Positions 1 through 9,323 of a stretch of DNA of 64,000 nucleotides are shown in pieces. The notes below the pieces were generated by a model, which was given only the letters and a program-made list of their open reading frames with translations, searched no databases and was not told the DNA's origin. How positions within the stretch are numbered: position 1 is the stretch's first letter; each line of letters begins with the position of its first letter. Both the position numbers and the translations under genes were made by a program. The DNA lies in contig NZ_JMLE01000009.1 of the NCBI RefSeq assembly GCF_000685965.1, forward strand, positions 1 through 64,000, given 5' to 3'. This stretch comes from Arthrobacter sp. UNC362MFTsu5.1. GTDB taxonomy: Bacteria; Actinomycetota; Actinomycetes; Actinomycetales; Micrococcaceae.

Positions 1-690
1 AGCGTCGTCAGCGTCATCTGGTTCGGCATCTTCGGCGGAGCCGCTTTCCACGTCCAACAGGAAGCCGATAAAACAGGCACCCCCGGACTGGTAACAACAG
101 TCAACGGCGTCCCGTCCGTGAACTTCGACGGCGCACTCTTCGACCTGGTCAAAAACCTTGGCATGCCCGGCTGGCTCACCGCCGCCGTCATCGTGCTGGC
201 CATGATCCTGGTAGCAATCTTCTTCATCACCGGCGCCGACGCCGCATCCATCGTGATGGGATCACTTAGCTCCAACGGCGCCGAACACCCCCGCCGCGGA
301 GTAGTGATCTTCTGGGGCACCCTCACCGGCGCCGTGGCAGCAGTCATGCTGCTCGCCGGCGGCGACGAACCCTCCGAAGCCCTGGCCGGCCTCCAACGCA
401 TCACCATCGTCGCAGCACTACCCTTCATCATCGTCATGCTCCTGCTCTGCTTCGCCCTCACCAAAGACCTCCGACGCGACCCCCTCTCCCTCCGACGACG
501 CCTGGCCACATCCGTCGTCGAACGCGCCATACGCACCGGCGTAGAACAACACGGCGGCATCCAATTCGACCTCGTCACAAAACACGACTGCGCCGACACC
601 TGCCCGGACCCCGACTCCCACCAAGGCGGCACCCACACCGGCAGCATCCCCACCGTCCAGACCCGCCACACAAACCCCAACAACAACTAA
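1..690 (+). CDS. BCCT-family transporter, C-terminal part (5' end outside window)
   Basis: The reading frame is open from base 1 and ends at the TAA at 688-690, so only about the last 229 residues are seen. The visible part holds the late membrane helices of the betaine/choline/carnitine transporter family, including a stretch reading ITGADAASIVMG and a following FWGTLTGAVAAVMLLAGG helix, which fit the conserved TM8-TM10 region of BCCT carriers. The family imports quaternary amines such as glycine betaine or choline, usually with Na+ or H+. The cytoplasmic tail is long, hydrophilic and rich in Asn, Thr and His. Substrate cannot be told from this part. Confidence 0.85.
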   Translation, partial: SVVSVIWFGIFGGAAFHVQQEADKTGTPGLVTTVNGVPSVNFDGALFDLVKNLGMPGWLTAAVIVLAMILVAIFFITGADAASIVMGSLSSNGAEHPRRGVVIFWGTLTGAVAAVMLLAGGDEPSEALAGLQRITIVAALPFIIVMLLLCFALTKDLRRDPLSLRRRLATSVVERAIRTGVEQHGGIQFDLVTKHDCADTCPDPDSHQGGTHTGSIPTVQTRHTNPNNN

Positions 691-785
691 AACCACCACC
701 AGTCCCAACCGCCGGGTGGCACGCGGCTTCCTGGCCCGTGCCACCCGGGCACACCCACCTCCAACGCACAGCAAAGGTTATCTAC

Positions 786-974
786 ATGTCCCAGCTCCAC
801 GACCAAGAACAGACTCTCCGGATCAGCAGCCACGGGAAGGAGTTTGTGGATATCCAGTTGCAGTCCTCAAGTCCAGTGACCGTTCGGCTGCAGCTGGATG
901 GGGGCTGCAACTGCCGCCACGACAACGACAACCGCCCCGGCTCGTATATTGACAGCGACCTCGGTTCCCGCTGA
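786..974 (+). CDS. Small hypothetical protein upstream of moaA
   Basis: A 62-residue ORF starting ATG at 786, with AAAGG about nine bases upstream. It ends 39 bases before moaA on the same strand. The first half is polar with alternating hydrophobic residues (QTLRISSHGKEFVDIQLQ) like a short beta-rich domain; the second half has GGCNCRHDNDNRPG, with two cysteines and then Asp/Asn-rich sequence. I do not recognise the family. The ribosome binding site and its position between two real genes support expression. It could be a small metal- or cofactor-binding protein, or a spurious ORF. Confidence 0.45.
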   Translation: MSQLHDQEQTLRISSHGKEFVDIQLQSSSPVTVRLQLDGGCNCRHDNDNRPGSYIDSDLGSR

Positions 975-1013
975 CGGCGGCTGCACCGGCCACACCGCAT
1001 CAGCCATATACCC

Positions 1014-2141
1014 ATGACCATTCAACTGGGCATCCCAGTACTGCGCCTGGCCAGGAACAATAGCCAGGGGCCCGCGCCTACATCACGGCCGGCCGGACTG
1101 CCTTCGAAGTTGCTGGACCGTTTTGGCCGCCAAGCAACCGACATGCGGCTGTCCGTGACAGACAAATGCAACCTCCGGTGCACCTACTGCATGCCGGCGG
1201 ATGGCATGCAATGGCTGCCGAAGGAAGCCGTCATGACAGCAGGTGAGATCGAGAGAATCGTGGGCATCGGCGTCGAGCGACTGGGTGTGAGGGAACTCCG
1301 AATCACTGGAGGAGAGCCTCTGGTCAGACCGGACCTCGTCGAGGTCATCGCCACACTTCGGGCGCGTCATCCCGAGCTCCCCATCTCCATGACCACCAAC
1401 GGCGTCGGGCTCGATAAGAAGGCGGAGGCGCTCAAGGAGGCCGGGCTTACCCGGGTCAATGTTTCCCTAGACTCCCTGCATGAGGAGGTTTTCAGCCAAC
1501 TGACCCGGCGCCCGTTCCTCGGTAAAGTGCTCGCCGGCGTCGAGGCAGCCCGCGCTGCGGGCCTTGGACCGGTCAAGATCAACGCAGTGCTGATGCGCGG
1601 TGTCAACGACCAGGAAGCCCCGGAGTTGTTGGAGTGGGCCTTGCAGCGAGACATTGAGCTGCGCTTCATCGAACAAATGCCGCTGGACGCGCAACGCGGC
1701 TGGACTGAGCACGGGATGATCACGGCCCCTGAGATACGCGCCCTGCTGTCCGCAGAGTTTGTCCTGGAACGGGATCGCCGCCAGCGGGACGGCGCGCCGG
1801 CCGAACGGTTTGAAGTACGACGACGGCACGCGGCTACCGGCGAAGCGTCCGGAACTGTTCTGGGAACCGTAGGGATCATTGCCTCAGTCAGCGAACCCTT
1901 TTGTTCGGACTGCCGGCGTACCCGCGTCACGGCTGAGGGAAAGATCATGAGCTGTCTGTTTTCACGGGAGAAGTTCGACATCCTGGCGCTCCTGCGGGCT
2001 GGTGCGGAGGACGACGAACTCATGCACCTTTGGCAGGATGCCATGTGGAAGAAGCCGCGAGCGCACGGCATGGACCACGCTGGTCTTGGAACTGAAGACT
2101 TTGTGCAGCCTGACCGCAGCATGAGCGCCATCGGAGGATAA
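1014..2141 (+). CDS. moaA: GTP 3',8-cyclase MoaA
   Basis: Radical SAM enzyme that turns GTP into 3',8-cH2GTP, the first step of molybdenum cofactor synthesis in the cytoplasm. The N-terminal CX3CX2C cluster is at C52, C56 and C59; the SAM-contacting TGGEP is near residue 98. The C-terminal second [4Fe-4S] cluster is C297, C300 and C314, and the protein ends in the Gly-Gly needed for activity. The ATG at 1014 gives an N-terminus (MTIQLGIPVLR) that resembles mycobacterial MoaA, though no clear Shine-Dalgarno precedes it. moaD follows after five bases. MoaC, MoaE and MoeA are not in the window. Confidence 0.95.
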   Translation: MTIQLGIPVLRLARNNSQGPAPTSRPAGLPSKLLDRFGRQATDMRLSVTDKCNLRCTYCMPADGMQWLPKEAVMTAGEIERIVGIGVERLGVRELRITGGEPLVRPDLVEVIATLRARHPELPISMTTNGVGLDKKAEALKEAGLTRVNVSLDSLHEEVFSQLTRRPFLGKVLAGVEAARAAGLGPVKINAVLMRGVNDQEAPELLEWALQRDIELRFIEQMPLDAQRGWTEHGMITAPEIRALLSAEFVLERDRRQRDGAPAERFEVRRRHAATGEASGTVLGTVGIIASVSEPFCSDCRRTRVTAEGKIMSCLFSREKFDILALLRAGAEDDELMHLWQDAMWKKPRAHGMDHAGLGTEDFVQPDRSMSAIGG

Positions 2142-2146
2142 GACGA

Positions 2147-2419
2147 ATGCTCGTTCGATATTTTGCCGCCGCCTGCGCAGCGGCAGGCGTCGAAGAGGAA
2201 CACCTCGATGTTCCCGACGGCACCACCCTGGACGGACTCATCGCAGTCATGCTGACCGTCGACCGCGGAATGGCGGGAGCGGCTGGCCCCGCTCTTTCGC
2301 TGGCTGAGGTCATCACCCGGAGCACGTTCTTACGGAACGAGGTCGCACTGCGGGACCGCGGTGCGGCGCTTAGTGCGGGAGATGTGGTGGACGTGCTGCC
2401 GCCCTTCGCTGGCGGTTAG
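2147..2419 (+). CDS. moaD: Molybdopterin synthase sulfur-carrier subunit MoaD
   Basis: A 90-residue ubiquitin-like sulfur carrier. It begins MLVRYFAAA, the usual first beta strand of the fold, and ends LPPFAGG, the di-glycine tail that is adenylated and thiocarboxylated before it donates sulfur to the pterin in molybdopterin synthase. Its start lies five bases after moaA and its GGAGG ribosome binding site is inside the last moaA codons, so the two are translated together. The partner MoaE is not seen here. It converges on the next gene with only six bases between stops. Confidence 0.92.
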   Translation: MLVRYFAAACAAAGVEEEHLDVPDGTTLDGLIAVMLTVDRGMAGAAGPALSLAEVITRSTFLRNEVALRDRGAALSAGDVVDVLPPFAGG

Positions 2420-2425
2420 TGCACC

Positions 2426-3892
<1,467 letters not shown>

Positions 3893-3934
3893 TCATTTTC
3901 CCGCGCTGAACGGCCCAATGCAGTCCGCATTTCC

Positions 3935-3949
3935 GCAAGATTTTCTTGC
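3935..3949. promoter_or_regulatory. Inverted repeat in the rox leader
   Basis: GCAAGA, three T bases, then TCTTGC: a perfect 6-bp dyad about 55 bases upstream of the rox ATG and 28 bases from the RAE-like element. It repeats the GCAAG/CTTGC core of that element, so it may be a second protein site; a short RNA hairpin in the leader is the alternative. Confidence 0.4.
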
Positions 3950-3976
3950 CGCGGCCAACCATTTTCGTCGATGTGA

Positions 3977-3996
3977 GGGGCCTTGCGGCAAGCCCC
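3977..3996 (-). promoter_or_regulatory. Rifamycin-associated element (RAE)-like inverted repeat
   Basis: The top strand reads GGGGCCTTGCGGCAAGCCCC. Read towards rox it is GGGGCTTGC-C-GCAAGGCCCC. The RAE reported upstream of rifamycin-inactivation genes in actinomycetes is, from memory, GGGGCTTGC-G-GCAAGGCCC, so the two agree except at the centre. It lies 97 bases upstream of the rox start. RAE mediates rifamycin induction in the systems studied; the same role here is inferred. Confidence 0.72.
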
Positions 3997-4396
3997 CCGG
4001 CGCGCTGTATTCTGAAAATGGAAAGGAGATATATTCCCCTTGCCATTTGTATGTGCTGACTTGCGAAGACCCTAGGACGCCTCGGGAACGCACGGGACAG
4101 CACACCCGCCGAGCACAGCACGCGGGACCGCTGACAAATGTTGTGGGTCCGCCGGCGCTGATTCCCGGAGGTTCCCCGGAGCCCGACGTAGATCTGACTT
4201 CGCCTGCCCCCTGGTTGGCCGCCAATCCGTGGCCGGCTGATCCGGCTCGGGCACTGGCCCTTCCAGCGCTGCGACCATATGTCCCAGGTCGCGGGCCTCG
4301 GAAGGAGCTCTTGGCGGGTGTCGAAGGTGGGCCGCCCCTCCTAAGAGGCAGTCCGGGCGGGGTGCGGAGACTCTGCCAACGTTCGTGGCGCAGCCC
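3997..4396. other. Intergenic region upstream of rox, no supported gene
   Basis: Open frames here overlap on several strands and none has recognisable similarity or a good ribosome binding site. The part nearest the RAE (4000-4060) is A/T-richer and may hold promoter sequence for rox. I see no further feature. Confidence 0.4.
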
Positions 4397-5233
4397 TCAC
4401 CGATCGGCCCAGCCGGTTGGCGCGGGTGCATCGAGGAAAGTGATCACGACGTCGCGCACGAGTTCAGTCCGGGCGAGCCCGAAGAAATGGGTTGTGCCAG
4501 GGAACACCGCATGCTGCGATGCAGGCACGCCCTCGAAGTCCCCGTTCACGTCTCCCCCGCGCAGTTGGAGGAACTTCACCGCGTGCTCGAGCTTAACCAT
4601 GTCGCAGTCGCCGACCGTAAAGAGTGTCGGGGCCGCGATTCCGCGGATTTCGTCGTCGCTCCATCCACTCTCCCCCGCGCCGTAGCGTGCGAGTTTGTCG
4701 AGCAGACCCTGCAGGTGCTGGCGGTCGGGATGCGGCGACACGGCGAGGTAGCGTTTCTCCATCGGGGTTCCCGCGATCATGTCCACCGTCAGCTCCGCAA
4801 CCGCTTCGGCGTTGCCGCCACGGTCACCCTCTGGCCGGAACGACACCGACGACACGATGAGCTTGCGAACGAGTCCCGGGTGGCGGATGGCAAGATCAAG
4901 CGCGACCGCACCGCCGACGCTGAAACCGAACACGTCGACGTTCCCGACCCCGAGGTGCTCAAGAAGCCCGATGACATCGGATGCCAGATCGGCAGTGCCC
5001 AGCGGCCGGTCGGTGTCGTTGGTGCGTCCGTGCCCTTGGAAATCCGTCGCGATCACGCGGCGCCCGGCTGACAGGCTCGGGATCAGCGCGCCGAACTGCA
5101 GCTCGATGTCGAAGAGCCCGCCGTGCAGGAGCAACAGGGGCGTGCCGCCGTCGCCGTGCAGCTCGTAGTACATCCGGAGCCCGTTCACCGACGCGTATCC
5201 CGTTTCGGGTGCGGCTGTCGTTTCCTCAGTCAT
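4397..5233 (-). CDS. Alpha/beta-fold hydrolase
   Basis: A 278-residue hydrolase of the alpha/beta superfamily. HGG after LLLL forms the oxyanion region near residue 37, GFSVGG holds the nucleophile Ser near residue 108, and GTTHFFG near the C-terminus holds the catalytic His. The ATG at 5233 is chosen over the longer frame because GAGGAGG lies just upstream and the protein then starts ten residues before the usual first strand (GYASVNGLRMYYELHG). Size and motifs fit esterases, lactonases and C-C hydrolases; the substrate is unknown. It stands alone between rox and the VOC genes. Confidence 0.85.
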   Translation of the reverse strand: MTEETTAAPETGYASVNGLRMYYELHGDGGTPLLLLHGGLFDIELQFGALIPSLSAGRRVIATDFQGHGRTNDTDRPLGTADLASDVIGLLEHLGVGNVDVFGFSVGGAVALDLAIRHPGLVRKLIVSSVSFRPEGDRGGNAEAVAELTVDMIAGTPMEKRYLAVSPHPDRQHLQGLLDKLARYGAGESGWSDDEIRGIAAPTLFTVGDCDMVKLEHAVKFLQLRGGDVNGDFEGVPASQHAVFPGTTHFFGLARTELVRDVVITFLDAPAPTGWADR

Positions 5234-5342
5234 CCACGAGCCTCCTCTGGCCTGCGCGTCTGTCGTGTCTCCCATCCTGACACTGCACGCGGTGCCGCGG
5301 CCAGCACTTTCGACAGCTGGCCCGCCCGGAAAGCCGACGGCG

Positions 5343-5822
5343 CTATTCGACCCCGCGGGCCAAAGCGGCCTGCACTGCCAGAAACGGGGCGGACTCGCCC
5401 GCAAGCAACCGCTCGACCAAGGCGAGCCTGAACCAGCGTTCCTTGCCTCTAACGTTCTTCCTCATTGCCGCGTCGAGTCCGTCAGCGTGCCTCCACACAG
5501 CGATCGGCGTGGGCGAGGGCAAGTCGGCGTCCCTCCCACTGTGACCCGCCGCCCTGGCTGACGCTGATGTCCAGATGTACCCGGTTCTTCGCCTTTTTCC
5601 TTCGGGAACCGGCTGAAAGAACAGGCGGGGGCCTTTGCCGGCAGGGTCGACGAGAGCAACACGCCACAGCTCCTCCGGGATGCCTTGGTTCGTGGCAAAT
5701 TCCGCCCAGCTCGAAAATCCTTCCGGCGGTTCCTGGAGGTCATAGCTGAGGGCCACCGTCCAAAACCGCGCCATTGTCTCGATGTCATGGCAGTCAAAGG
5801 TCAGCTGGAATGGATAGGACAC
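5343..5822 (-). pseudogene. VOC/glyoxalase-like protein, frameshifted
   Basis: From a GTG start at 5822 the first 75 residues read as a typical VOC-domain protein of the actinobacterial glyoxalase-like group (PFQLTFDCHDIETMARFW, then LFFQPVPEGK). At the run of five T at 5594-5598 the family continuation (KAKNRVHLDISVSQGGGS) is found in another frame, while the open frame goes on without family similarity to 5343. The shifted frame stops soon after. The gene therefore looks inactivated by a one-base indel in the homopolymer and by further decay downstream. A sequencing error would explain the indel but not the altered tail. Confidence 0.6.
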
Positions 5823-5978
5823 CGGGCCGCCTTCCGTTTCGGATGGAACAACTATGCCATTGACCTTCTCCTGATGCCCCCGTCAGCTCCGGAGCCGCTT
5901 GGGCCGGTGGTCCGCTTGCTCATGATGTGCCGGGCGGTCCAAGGAGATTCGCGTGCTGGCGACAGCTCCGCGATCAGA

Positions 5979-6374
5979 TCAGGTGGCCGGCTTCATTTCG
6001 ATGAGCTGGATGAGGTTGCCGCAGGTGTCATCAAAGACGGCCACAACAGCGGTGCCGATGTCAGTCGGTGGCTGTGTGAACACCACGCCCTTGCTGGTCA
6101 GCCTGGCGTGCTCGGCCTCGATGTCGTCGACGGCGAATTGAGCGAGTGGGATGCCGTCTTCGACAAGGGCATCCCGATAAGGCTTCACGGCAGGGTGGCT
6201 CGAGGGCTCCAGAAGCAGCTCCGGACCGTCAGGCGAGTCGGGCGACACGACGGTGAGCCAGAAGTTGTCACCGAGGGGGATGTCATGGCGCTTCGTGAAG
6301 CCGAGCACCTCGGTGTAGAAGGCAAGGGCTGCTCGCTGATCGTCGACGAATAGGCTCGTTAGGGCAATTTTCAT
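5979..6374 (-). CDS. VOC family protein (glyoxalase/bleomycin-resistance fold)
   Basis: A 131-residue single-domain VOC protein: MKIALTSLFVDDQRAALAFYTEVLGF at the start is the typical first beta-alpha-beta unit, followed by a second unit IPLAQFAVDDIEAEHARL and the closing DDTCGNLIQLIEM, where the usual metal-ligand Glu of GNLIQLIE is present. Such proteins isomerise, cleave or bind small electrophiles and drugs. Its ATG at 6374 overlaps the arsR-type stop by four bases (ATGA), so it is the second gene of an operon and probably the target of that repressor. Confidence 0.88.
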   Translation of the reverse strand: MKIALTSLFVDDQRAALAFYTEVLGFTKRHDIPLGDNFWLTVVSPDSPDGPELLLEPSSHPAVKPYRDALVEDGIPLAQFAVDDIEAEHARLTSKGVVFTQPPTDIGTAVVAVFDDTCGNLIQLIEMKPAT

Positions 6375-6655
6375 TTTTCGGTCCTCTTTCTGGTGGGCCA
6401 TCGCTCCCTGATCTCGGCGAGTGGCCCTGGGTTGAAGTAGTGGAACTTGGAACGTCCTCGCCTCTCCGTCACCACGAGGCCGGCCGACTCGAGCACGCCT
6501 AGGTGTTGCGAGATCGCCTGTCGCGTGAGGCTGATGCCGTGCCCCATCGTGAGCGCGGAACAAATCTCGAACAGGGTTTGGCCGTCGTGCGCTAGAAGTT
6601 CATCGAGGACGAGACGTCTTGTCTCATCGTCGAGAGCTCGGAAGACATCGACCAT
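6371..6655 (-). CDS. ArsR-family transcriptional regulator
   Basis: A 94-residue winged-helix repressor. The helix-turn-helix is LTRQAISQHLGVLESAGLVVTERRGRSKFHYFN, the classic ArsR recognition helix plus wing. No cysteine pair typical of metal sensors is seen near the DNA-binding helix, so it probably senses something other than arsenite, or acts without a metal. The start at 6655 is chosen since the operator-promoter ends six bases upstream; the longer frame would run through the promoter. It is cotranscribed with the VOC gene. Confidence 0.88.
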   Translation of the reverse strand: MVDVFRALDDETRRLVLDELLAHDGQTLFEICSALTMGHGISLTRQAISQHLGVLESAGLVVTERRGRSKFHYFNPGPLAEIRERWPTRKRTEK

Positions 6656-6661
6656 GGAACC

Positions 6662-6691
6662 ACTATAGGCAAGTCTTGACTTGCCTATCAA
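6662..6691 (-). promoter_or_regulatory. Leaderless arsR-type promoter with operator between -35 and -10
   Basis: On the minus strand TTGATA (-35), 18 bases, TATAGT (-10), then six bases to ATG, which places the transcription start on the start codon. A perfect dyad of 10-bp arms (ATAGGCAAGT, four bases, ACTTGCCTAT; 6665-6688) fills the spacer and touches both hexamers. This is a textbook position for autorepression. Confidence 0.75.
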
Positions 6692-6958
6692 CGCCCTGAA
6701 AATGACAAAGGGCCATGCCACACAGAGGGCCGCCCAGAGCCACTGCAAGGAACGGAAACCCAGGAAGGCATGCAGGACGGGAGCTGACCCTGACCACATC
6801 GTGAAGGCCACAGGGAAGCGACTGAAAAGCAGAGAACACCTCCCCAGCCGGAACCGCTCATGTCGCCCGCCGAGGGGCCCTCACGTGAACATTTCCCTGT
6901 TCGACGGGCGCCCCGGTACGGTTCACACACCCATCGAGCCTGTGGTTAGGCTGGGTGC
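6692..6958. other. Intergenic region, divergent promoters
   Basis: No convincing gene. On the plus strand TAGGCT sits six bases before the ATG at 6959, so the phosphatase transcript may also be leaderless. Nothing else stands out. Confidence 0.35.
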
Positions 6959-7651
6959 ATGGCGACAGTTATTCTCGTGCGGCACGGCCGCACCACAGCC
7001 AATGCCTCTGGACTGCTGGCCGGGCGGGCCGTCGGCGTCAGCCTGGACCAGATCGGGCTCGAACAGGCGGCTCTGACCGGGGACCGGCTCGCGGCCGTGC
7101 CCGTGGTCGGGGTGGTGTCGAGCCCTCTTGAGCGTTGTCAGCAGACCGCCCAACTCATCCTCGACCGCCAGGCAGGCACGCCGTACGCGCCGGTCGATCT
7201 CGATCTCACCGAGTGCGATTACGGCCAGTGGCAAGGCCGCACGCTCAGTGATCTCGCGACCGAGGATTTGTGGCCGGTTGTGCAGTCGCAACCGTCCGCC
7301 GTCGTCTTTCCCGGCGGTGAATCCATGGCCGCGATGCAGGCTCGGGCTGTGGCAGCGATTCGACGCCACGATGCAGCGTTCGAAGCCGAGTACGGGCCGG
7401 GGGCTGTGTGGGTCGCGGTGAGTCACGGCGACATCATCAAGTCAATCCTCGCCGACGCGCTCGGCATGCACCTTGACCTGTTCCAGCGAATTCACGTGGG
7501 CCCAGCTTCCGTATCGATCGTGAGCTACGGCGCTAGTCGGCCGAGCGTCTACGCGACCAACACCGACGCGGGTGATCTGTCGTGGCTGTCGACAGGCATC
7601 CACTCTGGCGATGCGCCGGTGGGCGGCGGTGCAGGACAGAAGGCGCCATGA
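6959..7651 (+). CDS. Histidine phosphatase family protein (phosphoglycerate mutase-like)
   Basis: A 230-residue branch-1 histidine phosphatase. VILVRHGRT at residues 4-12 has the phosphorylated His; SSPLERCQQTA supplies the second Arg; VSHGDIIKSI near residue 157 holds the second catalytic His. It belongs to the MSMEG_4193-like group of actinobacterial phosphomutase-like proteins that sits beside DUF3090 and SCO1664 genes in many Actinobacteria. The substrate of that group is not settled. It is first in a three-gene set, 24 bases before the DUF3090 gene. Confidence 0.9.
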   Translation: MATVILVRHGRTTANASGLLAGRAVGVSLDQIGLEQAALTGDRLAAVPVVGVVSSPLERCQQTAQLILDRQAGTPYAPVDLDLTECDYGQWQGRTLSDLATEDLWPVVQSQPSAVVFPGGESMAAMQARAVAAIRRHDAAFEAEYGPGAVWVAVSHGDIIKSILADALGMHLDLFQRIHVGPASVSIVSYGASRPSVYATNTDAGDLSWLSTGIHSGDAPVGGGAGQKAP

Positions 7652-7675
7652 ACCTTATGTGCCTAGAATACTGAC

Positions 7676-8230
7676 ATGCCTACACGTGTTCACGAGTTTG
7701 CCTGGCCTGATCGGGTCGTCGTCGGCACCATTGGCCTTCCGGGGGCGCGCACGTTCTACCTGCAGGTGCGCGCCGGTAAGCAAATCGTGAGTATTGCCCT
7801 GGAGAAGCAGCAGTCGGCCCTGCTCGCAGAGAAGATCGACGAAATTCTCGACCAGCTCATCACGGTCGAGGGCAACCCCTTCAGCGTTCCCACAAGCACT
7901 CCCATTGAACTTGTCGACAATGACCAGCTCGAGGCCGTTCAGGAGCAGTTCCGTACCGGCGCCATAAGCCTAGGTTGGGACCCAACCACTGCCCAGGTCG
8001 TAATAGAGGCCTACCCCATCACCGATGTCGATGCCGATGACAACGACGAATCGCTAAATGATGACGGCGCTGACGAGCCCGAAATGCTGCTGGTGCGAAT
8101 GCCGGTCGGCACGGCCCGCGCATTCGCCAAGCGGACCCGGGAGATTGTGGGCGCAGGGCGTCCGGCGTGCCCGCTCTGCGGTTACCCCATAGACGCCGAC
8201 GGACACACCTGCACCTTTCCCGAGGTCTGA
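7676..8230 (+). CDS. DUF3090 family protein
   Basis: A 184-residue member of the actinobacterial DUF3090 family. The start MPTRVHEFAWPDRVVVGTIGLPGARTFYLQ is diagnostic, an acidic linker (DVDADDNDESLNDDGADEPE) follows, and the C-terminus carries a zinc-ribbon-like CPLCGYPIDADGHTC. Function is unknown; the family travels with a histidine phosphatase, SCO1664 and often the mycothiol ligase mshC, which is not present here. Its stop overlaps the next start by one base (TGATG). Confidence 0.9.
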   Translation: MPTRVHEFAWPDRVVVGTIGLPGARTFYLQVRAGKQIVSIALEKQQSALLAEKIDEILDQLITVEGNPFSVPTSTPIELVDNDQLEAVQEQFRTGAISLGWDPTTAQVVIEAYPITDVDADDNDESLNDDGADEPEMLLVRMPVGTARAFAKRTREIVGAGRPACPLCGYPIDADGHTCTFPEV

Positions 8231-8997
8231 TGCCGGCGCCGGACCTCGTGACCGCCGAGCTGACGCTCACCGGCCGCATCACGACGGCGTCAAACGCCAC
8301 CTTTTTGGGGAACATCGGCGACGTGATGGTCGTCTATAAGCCGATAGCTGGCGAAAGTCCGCTGTGGGATTTTCCCCACGGCGCCCTGGCTCACCGGGAG
8401 GTGGCCGCCTACCTGGTCTCGCAGGCCTTCGGCTGGGACGTCGTGCCGCGCACCTGGCTGCGCGATGGTCCCCTGGGCGAAGGAATGGTGCAGCTCTGGC
8501 AGGAGCAAGACCCCGCCCAAAGCGCGGTGAACCTGGTCGCGGCGGACCAGGTGCCGGAGACGGGCTGGAAGCAAGTCCTCGAGGGACGTGATGAGACCGG
8601 ACGGATGGTCGCCCTCGTTCACGAAGACTCGCCGGCGCTCAGGCGCATGGCGGTGTTCGACATGGTGGTCAACAACGCCGACCGCAAGGGCGATCACATT
8701 CTTGCCATGGCGGACGGACACCGGCACGGCGTGGACCATGGGCTCACCTTTCACCGTGACCACAAGCTGCGCACGGTGCTGTGGGGATGGATAGGAGACG
8801 CCCTCACCCCTGAGGAACGCGAGGGCATCGATCGTGTCAGTGAAGGACTCCACGGTGGGCTGGGCCAAAAACTGGCGGACTTGCTCAGCGCCGAAGAAAT
8901 TGCATCGCTCGCCGCGCGCTGCGCCCGGTTGCGCCGGGCAGGGCGGTTTCCGGCTCCGAGCGGTGAGATGCCGGCGGTACCCTGGCCGCTGTTCTAA
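8230..8997 (+). CDS. SCO1664 family protein (PI3/4-kinase-like fold)
   Basis: A 255-residue protein of the SCO1664 group. It starts at ATG 8230, overlapping the DUF3090 stop by one base. VVYKPIAGESPLWDF looks like the nucleotide-binding Lys strand, and FDMVVNNADRKGDHIL followed by HGVDHGLTFH resembles the catalytic NxDRxxxN and DxG loops of PI3/4-kinase-like proteins. The fold is thus that of an ATP-using kinase, but no substrate is known. It closes the conserved three-gene unit. No terminator is obvious after it. Confidence 0.88.
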   Translation: MPAPDLVTAELTLTGRITTASNATFLGNIGDVMVVYKPIAGESPLWDFPHGALAHREVAAYLVSQAFGWDVVPRTWLRDGPLGEGMVQLWQEQDPAQSAVNLVAADQVPETGWKQVLEGRDETGRMVALVHEDSPALRRMAVFDMVVNNADRKGDHILAMADGHRHGVDHGLTFHRDHKLRTVLWGWIGDALTPEEREGIDRVSEGLHGGLGQKLADLLSAEEIASLAARCARLRRAGRFPAPSGEMPAVPWPLF

Positions 8998-9323
8998 GGG
9001 ACTTAAGGCCACGGCTCCGCAGGCTGTATCACGTTGATGGCCTGTCACTTGAGGTAGCGACGGCCCTCATCATTCTTGAGTCCGGCCGCGGCCGTCAAAA
9101 GCCCCCGCAGAAGGCCTCATCTAAACCAGTTTGTGCCCACCCGAGGACCGCAAGCGTGCGTCGTCGACACACGAAACCCCATTTCCTATGTGAGGAAAAC
9201 GTTTGGTCCGAGTAGCTGGGCTGGGTGCTTACGAAACAACTTTGAATATGTAAAAATTCAATGTAATAGGAAAGCGTGCTTGCGGCCCGCTCCCGTTGAT
9301 GAGTGGCAGGACGGTTCCCCTAG
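8998..9323. other. Intergenic region with A/T-rich GntR promoter
   Basis: No gene supported. At 9242-9269 the sequence turns A/T-rich: TTGAAT (9242-9247), 16 bases, TAATAG (9264-9269) can serve as a promoter, and TTGAAT with ATTCAA (9256-9261) forms a dyad that could be the autoregulatory site of the downstream GntR gene. Confidence 0.4.

Noticed and set aside
786..2141. RiPP precursor plus radical SAM maturase reading of the small ORF and moaA
   Set aside because: The SAM protein has both MoaA clusters and the C-terminal GG and is followed by moaD, so it is a cofactor enzyme, not a peptide maturase.
1367..2203. A 278-codon minus-strand frame opposite moaA
   Set aside because: It is the antisense of a well-supported gene, with Ser/Arg-rich low-complexity translation and no similarity.
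3918..4685. A 255-codon plus-strand frame across the rox upstream region
   Set aside because: It starts inside the rox leader, ends antisense to the hydrolase gene, and has no recognisable domain or ribosome binding site.
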